A DNA stretch of 36,795 bases from positions 1-36,795 of the forward strand of contig REEG01000268.1 in assembly GCA_007695195.1 (NCBI GenBank). Direction: 5' to 3'. Numbering within the stretch: position 1 is the stretch's first letter; every line of letters begins with the position of its first letter. The translations under genes were made by a program, and so were the position numbers. This document shows, one piece after another, positions 32,724 through 36,795 of the stretch. The notes beneath the pieces are model-generated. The model saw nothing but the letters and a program-made list of their open reading frames with translations. It searched no databases and had not been told where the DNA came from. Source of the DNA: Gemmatimonadales bacterium (lineage in GTDB: Bacteria; Gemmatimonadota; Gemmatimonadetes; Longimicrobiales; Gaopeijiaceae).

Positions 32724-34175
32724 TTGGGCCGCTCCCGCGGATCGCTCCCCCTCCCCGTGTCTTCTTCCCCCTTCTTCGGATTTCGCAGCGGACTGGCGGT
32801 GCTCGCCCCGCCCGATGACGTGTCGCCTCCGCCCTGGATGACTCGGGATCCGCGCCTGGCCGCGTGGGTTGCCCCGGGACACCGCCTCCCGGAACTCCGC
32901 CGATGGGCCCGGGAAGAGGGCCTGGCCCATCTGGAAGACTCGGGCGCCGGCGCCGAGGCGCTGGATCCGGACTTCCACGATGCGCGGACTCCCCGGGACT
33001 ATCAGTGGGAGGCGGTGCGCCGCTGGGAGGCCGCCGGACGGAGGGGAAGCGTGGTCCTCCCCACCGGCGCCGGAAAGAGTCTGGTGGCCCTCCTGGCCAT
33101 TCGGGAGCAGGGGGAAGGGGCCCTGGTGGTGGCCCCCACCCGCGCCCTGGTGGCTCAGTGGTTCATCCAGCTGGCCGATGCCTTCGGAGGCCATCAGGTA
33201 GGCGTCTGGTACGGAGATGAGAAGGACCCCCGGCGCGTCACCGTCACCACCTACCACTCGGCCTTCTCCATCCTGGAGCGGCAGGGCGACCGCTTCGGAC
33301 TCCTGGTCCTGGACGAAGTCCATCACCTGGCCGACACCCGTGACGGCACCGAATCCACCTGGCTCGACCCGCTCCGCATTGCTCCGGCACCCCACCGCCT
33401 GGGGCTCACCGCCACCTACCCGGACGGTCGGGACACCGGACTGGAAGGGCTTCTGGGTCCCGTGGTCTACCGGAGGGCCATCGGCGAGATGGCCGACCGG
33501 GAGCTGGCCGACTTCGTCACCGAACGTCGCTTCGTCCCCCTGGCTCCCCATGAGACGGAGCGGTACCGGCGGGCGGACGGGCTCTACCAGGAGTGGATGG
33601 AAGCCCATGGGGATGGCGCCTCCTCCGAGGAGGTGTGGCTACGCTTCATGGCCGAGACCCGGCGTTCACCGGAGGCCCGGCGGGCCTTCCACGCCTATCT
33701 CGAGCGGGAGCGCATTGTCCACACCTGCCGGGGAAAGCTCCACGAGGCCGGTCGGATCCTCCGGCTTCACCCCGCCGAGCAGGCCATCCTATTCTGCGGG
33801 AGTCGCGACGCCGCCGAGGCCGTAGCCCGCCACTTCGCCATCCCCATGGTGACGGCCCACACCCCGGCCTCGGAGCGAAGGGATATCCTGGCGGGGATGG
33901 GAGGGGGACGCATCCGTGCGCTAGCCGGCGTCCGGGTCCTGGACGAGGGGTGGGACGTCCCCGGCGCAAAGGTGGGGATCATCCTGGGCGATTCCAGCCG
34001 GGGTGGGCGCCGACAGCACGCCCAGCGGCTTGGCCGCATCCTTCGGCGGCGCGGGGAGGAGGTGGCTTCCTTCTATGAACTGGTGGCGGCGGACACCTTC
34101 GAGTTCTTCGCCTCGCAGAAGCGGCGCGGCGCACTCCGGGATGCTCGGAGCCGGCAGCTGGGGCTCGGTCTCTGA
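32724..34175 (+). CDS. XPB/Rad25-like superfamily 2 helicase
   Basis: A 483-residue DNA translocase. Helicase motifs are visible: Q-like DYQWEAV (about 92-98), Walker A LPTGAGKS (112-119), Ia APTRALVAQW (137-146), DEVHH (197-201), TATYP (229-233), and motif VI QRLGRILRR (434-442). The linker of about 90 residues between the two RecA domains (about 255-350) has the charged helical content of a thumb-type insert found in XPB-like helicases. The start is uncertain: TTG 32724 has TGAGG nearby, but GTG 32757 and ATG 32838 are alternatives; the ATG would remove a conserved-looking segment. The stop overlaps the next gene (TGATG). With the DUF790 nuclease it resembles archaeal XPB-Bax1. Confidence 0.87.
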   Translation: MGRSRGSLPLPVSSSPFFGFRSGLAVLAPPDDVSPPPWMTRDPRLAAWVAPGHRLPELRRWAREEGLAHLEDSGAGAEALDPDFHDARTPRDYQWEAVRRWEAAGRRGSVVLPTGAGKSLVALLAIREQGEGALVVAPTRALVAQWFIQLADAFGGHQVGVWYGDEKDPRRVTVTTYHSAFSILERQGDRFGLLVLDEVHHLADTRDGTESTWLDPLRIAPAPHRLGLTATYPDGRDTGLEGLLGPVVYRRAIGEMADRELADFVTERRFVPLAPHETERYRRADGLYQEWMEAHGDGASSEEVWLRFMAETRRSPEARRAFHAYLERERIVHTCRGKLHEAGRILRLHPAEQAILFCGSRDAAEAVARHFAIPMVTAHTPASERRDILAGMGGGRIRALAGVRVLDEGWDVPGAKVGIILGDSSRGGRRQHAQRLGRILRRRGEEVASFYELVAADTFEFFASQKRRGALRDARSRQLGLGL

Positions 34176-35476
34176 TGCTTCGCCGTACCCATGTTCAGCC
34201 ATTCCTACGGTATGTCCCGGACCGGGCGGGGCCCCGGCCTCGGGTCGGTTCCGTGCTGGACGATGGGGGCGAGGATCTCGGAACCCTCCAGGTGGACTAC
34301 CTCACCGATCCCCGGAATGTGGTCCGCCCCTTCCTGGCCCGGGTGCTCCGCCTCATGCGGCGCCTCGAGGGGTCGTCCCGTCGGACGGTGGAAGAGGCGC
34401 TTCGACGGCAGCAGCGGCGCGTCAGGGACGCCCGGCGTATGGACGGCCTGGCCCGGACGATCCTCTCCCTCAGTCGCTTCCGGGCTCCCGACGGGGCCCA
34501 CCGGGCCGCCGAAGTCCGGCGGGAGCTTCACGAGCGGCGCGGCGAGTGGTGGCCGCCCGTCCCCGGGGACGAGGGGGCTCCCTACCAGGCAGCCGCGGAG
34601 GCGCTGGCGATGACGCCGGGCCAGGTGCGGGAGTTGCTCTTCGCCGATGATCCAGGGGCCCGGATCCTGGTGCGGGCGCCGCGCCTCTCCGCCGCCGCGC
34701 TCCTTCACCGGTACAACGTGGACCTGGCCCGCGGGGTCCTCTTGGATGCGGTGGAGATGGAGGTGGAAGCCGGCGAGGGGTGGCGGGACCTCTTTCGGAT
34801 GGTGAAGCTCGCGCGCCTCATGCACGAGATCCATCCGGTGGGGGCCCACCGGTTCCGGATCTCCCTCACCGGCCCCGCTGCGCCCTACGTCCTTCGGCCG
34901 CAGCGCTACGGGATCCGTCTCGCCCGGGTCGTCCTGGGCCTGGCCCGGACCCGCGGATGGACGGCAGAGGCCCGTGTCCTCCACGAGGGCCGGCCCGTGC
35001 CCTATCGTCTCTCGGCGTCCGGTCCCCTTCGCCCCCGGCGGGTGCGCCGGCCCCGCTTCGACTCCGGGTGGGAAGAGGATCTAGCCCAAGCCTTCGCGGA
35101 AAAGCTCGGCTCGGAGCGCGAGGGGTGGATCCTCACTCGGGAAGATGTCCCGGTCCAGGTGGGAGGTCGGGTCTTCCTCCCCGATTTCACCGTGCGGCAC
35201 CGGGACGGCCGTGTGGCGCTGGTGGAGATCGTGGGATTCTGGACACCGGAGTACCTGGACGAGAAGCTCCGGAAGCTGCGCGAGGCCGGGCTCCACAACC
35301 TGGTGGTGGTGGTGTTCCGGGGGCTCGCCGCCGGACGGGACGAGGCCTCACAGGGGAGGCTCATCCGTGAGTTGGCGGCGCTCCCCGGGGAGGTCACCTG
35401 GTTTACGAACCGGGTGCGGATCGGGCCCCTGATGGCGGCGGTGGAGCGGGTGGCTCACCGACCGGTCGGCGAGTAG
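34175..35476 (+). CDS. DUF790 (Bax1-like) nuclease
   Basis: A 433-residue protein of the DUF790 family, whose archaeal member Bax1 is a structure-specific nuclease that binds XPB. The N-terminal part (about 1-280) is a basic DNA-binding and helicase-binding region. The C-terminal nuclease domain (about 290-390) has a PD-(D/E)XK-type layout: Glu300 in FDSGWEE, Asp337 in LPDFTV, Glu351 in VEIVGFW, and Lys364 in LDEKL. It starts at ATG 34175, sharing one base with the helicase stop (TGATG), which implies coupled translation and a complex. The likely role is DNA repair, incising near a bubble or fork opened by the helicase. A defence role is possible but nothing around the pair supports it strongly. 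Confidence 0.88.
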   Translation: MLRRTHVQPFLRYVPDRAGPRPRVGSVLDDGGEDLGTLQVDYLTDPRNVVRPFLARVLRLMRRLEGSSRRTVEEALRRQQRRVRDARRMDGLARTILSLSRFRAPDGAHRAAEVRRELHERRGEWWPPVPGDEGAPYQAAAEALAMTPGQVRELLFADDPGARILVRAPRLSAAALLHRYNVDLARGVLLDAVEMEVEAGEGWRDLFRMVKLARLMHEIHPVGAHRFRISLTGPAAPYVLRPQRYGIRLARVVLGLARTRGWTAEARVLHEGRPVPYRLSASGPLRPRRVRRPRFDSGWEEDLAQAFAEKLGSEREGWILTREDVPVQVGGRVFLPDFTVRHRDGRVALVEIVGFWTPEYLDEKLRKLREAGLHNLVVVVFRGLAAGRDEASQGRLIRELAALPGEVTWFTNRVRIGPLMAAVERVAHRPVGE

Positions 35477-35564
35477 GATCGGTTCGCGAGCATCCCGACC
35501 CAACCTGTGATCCGCTCCCCGTCACCTCCTTCTGCCCCCCTTCTCCCCTCCCCCTCCCCGCCCC

Positions 35565-35592
35565 GTCTCCCGTCACCCGTCACCCGTCACCC
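35565..35592. repeat. Heptanucleotide tandem repeat across the ProDH stop
   Basis: GTCACCC is repeated three times (35572-35592), with a near-copy GTCTCCC before it (35565-35571). The proline dehydrogenase stop codon (35587-35589) lies inside the repeat. Confidence 0.85.
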
Positions 35593-36534
35593 GAAGATGG
35601 ACCGCGCCACGAACCAGACGTTGGCCGGCCGCTCCGCCAGCCGGCGCATGTACCATCGGTACCAGTCCTGGCCGTAGCTGATGAGGGTACTCACGGCCTG
35701 ACCCTCCGAGCGCAGCCGGGCCTGATGGTTGGCCCGGATCCCGTAGAGCATATGGACCTCGAAGGTGTTGGGGGGCAGACCCCGCTCCCGGGCCTCGGCC
35801 TGGATCCGACCCACCAGGAGGAGATCGTGGGTACCGAGAACGGCTCGGCTGGGCGGTCCTTCCCCGCGCCGCCCCTTGGCGGCGAGCTCCATCATGCGCA
35901 AGGCCACGTCCTGGAAGGTACGGTCCGTGTCGGCTTTCCGGGGGAAGGCCACCTCCGGCGGCTCGGAGTAGGCCCCCTTCACCAGGCGCACCACGGGGCC
36001 CAGCGGGGCTAGCCGCTCAAGGTCGGCGGGGGTCCGCCGCAGATAGGCCTGAAGGGCCAGGCCGGTTCGGGGATAATCCACCTTCAGGCTCTCGTAAAGA
36101 TCCAGGGTCCGGTCCACGTACGACGAGTCTTCCATATCCAGCCAGAGAACCGAACCTACCGCATGGGCCCGATCGGCCAACTCACCCGCCAACTCGGCGC
36201 ACCGCCGCGGGGACTGCTCGAGCCCCAACTGCGTCGGCTTCACCGAGATCTCGCCGGGGACTCCTGCAGCCGCCATCCGGTCCAGGAGACCCAGATAGTG
36301 GTCGCGAACCCGTTCCGCCTCGACCAGGGTGGTGAGTGCCTCGCCGAGGTGGGTGAAGAGAAGCCCGCGGCCGTCCGCATCGACCAGCCCACGGCCCGCC
36401 TCCAGTGCCGCTTCGACCGTCTCTCCCGGCATGAAGGCGCGGGTGGCCCGCCGAACCACCCGGCTGCGGGTAGCCATACGATTCAGTCGGTCACTGGCGG
36501 CGGCGGTCAGTAAAAGGGAACGACCGAGACCCAT
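35587..36534 (-). CDS. Proline dehydrogenase (monofunctional, FAD-dependent)
   Basis: A 315-residue FAD enzyme that oxidises proline to pyrroline-5-carboxylate. The length is that of monofunctional bacterial ProDH, not PutA. Landmarks of the TIM barrel are visible in order: SVKPTQLG, WLDMEDSSYVDRTL, LQAYLRRT, VRLVKGAYSEP, an aspartate-bearing GTHD strand, and a HMLYGIR segment; a C-terminal arginine-rich helix (RWYMRRLAERP) fits substrate binding. The ATG at 36532-36534 has AAGGAG 8 bases upstream and begins a normal N-terminus, so the longer frame to 36750 is rejected. No P5C dehydrogenase is adjacent. It converges on the DUF790 gene. Confidence 0.9.
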   Translation of the reverse strand: MGLGRSLLLTAAASDRLNRMATRSRVVRRATRAFMPGETVEAALEAGRGLVDADGRGLLFTHLGEALTTLVEAERVRDHYLGLLDRMAAAGVPGEISVKPTQLGLEQSPRRCAELAGELADRAHAVGSVLWLDMEDSSYVDRTLDLYESLKVDYPRTGLALQAYLRRTPADLERLAPLGPVVRLVKGAYSEPPEVAFPRKADTDRTFQDVALRMMELAAKGRRGEGPPSRAVLGTHDLLLVGRIQAEARERGLPPNTFEVHMLYGIRANHQARLRSEGQAVSTLISYGQDWYRWYMRRLAERPANVWFVARSIFG

Positions 36535-36795
36535 AAGGTGACTCCTTGCTGGTTCAACTCGGATGTGAGTACCCGTTCGTGCGTCAGCCACGGGAAGCGG
36601 TCGGAACTCTTCAATGGCGGCCACCCGAAAGACCCAGTGGTAGACCTCCTCATCATAATCAGGAAGAGGCCTACGAGCATTACTTCGCATCCACTTGGTG
36701 TACAGTTTGTCCCGTCTTCCCAGTTCCGGCCAGGGAGCCCGGTTTCCCACTTTCCCACCTGGCGAGGGGTGGGGTCACGCACTGGACAGCGGAGG
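36535..36795. other. Upstream region of ProDH, no gene seen
   Basis: 261 bases to the right edge. It is less GC-rich than the genes and presumably carries the ProDH promoter. I saw no convincing gene, hairpin or well-spaced promoter in it. Confidence 0.5.

Noticed and set aside
36535-36750. N-terminal extension of proline dehydrogenase
   Set aside because: The ATG at 36534 has an AAGGAG site and starts the family domain; the extension has no family match.
1-36795. CRISPR arrays, tRNA or rRNA genes, insertion sequences
   Set aside because: I found no regularly spaced repeats, no tRNA-like cloverleaf or rRNA-like stretch, and no transposase or terminal inverted repeats.

Overview
The window is strongly GC-rich bacterial DNA packed with genes on both strands. 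I see no rRNA, tRNA, CRISPR array or insertion sequence. Several features fit a Gemmatimonadota-like bacterium: a SusC/SusD outer-membrane pair whose SusC carries a carboxypeptidase-regulatory-like N-terminus, many secreted lipoprotein peptidases, a long multi-PAS hybrid kinase, and GC-rich third codon positions. This placement is inferred from family content, not from a marker gene. A high-GC Bacteroidota relative or another SusCD-bearing phylum cannot be excluded.

Layout. 1-65 is the tail of a plus-strand gene. 73-2591 (minus) is a pfkB-like 6-phosphofructokinase overlapping an RNA m5C methyltransferase by 4 bases. 2777-4030 (plus) holds a small membrane protein and a plant/chlamydia-type enoyl-ACP reductase. 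4081-9127 (minus) holds a hybrid histidine kinase with six PAS-like sensor segments and an M24 lipoprotein peptidase. 9346-12666 (plus) is a tight unit of FKBP lipoprotein, secreted M14 carboxypeptidase and a DUF3667 membrane protein. 12831-19714 (plus) holds pyruvate phosphate dikinase, a DUF6930/DUF7309-like protein and a penicillin-acylase-type lipoprotein. 19747-22353 (minus) is a second, degenerate M14 protein. 22553-24109 (plus) is an S8 subtilase-like protein lacking the Asp and His part of the triad, followed by a protein with two tandem trypco2-like domains. 24119-29979 (minus) is a SusC-SusD-S10 serine carboxypeptidase operon. 30477-35476 (plus) holds an SLC13-type transporter, a DUF4282 membrane protein, and an XPB-like helicase with a Bax1/DUF790-like nuclease. 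35587-36534 (minus) is proline dehydrogenase.

How the genes may work together. Much of the window fits growth on peptides. Exported peptidases and an acylase (M14, M24, S10, Ntn-hydrolase) could release peptides and amino acids. The SusCD pair could import oligomers. Proline dehydrogenase would feed proline into central metabolism, and PPDK with PfkB would balance the two ends of glycolysis. This is inference from gene content. The two parts most worth following up are the truncated subtilase plus tandem-trypco2 pair (22553-24109), which resembles pieces of predicted bacterial conflict systems, and the helicase-nuclease pair (32724-35476), whose nearest described analogue is the archaeal XPB-Bax1 repair machine.
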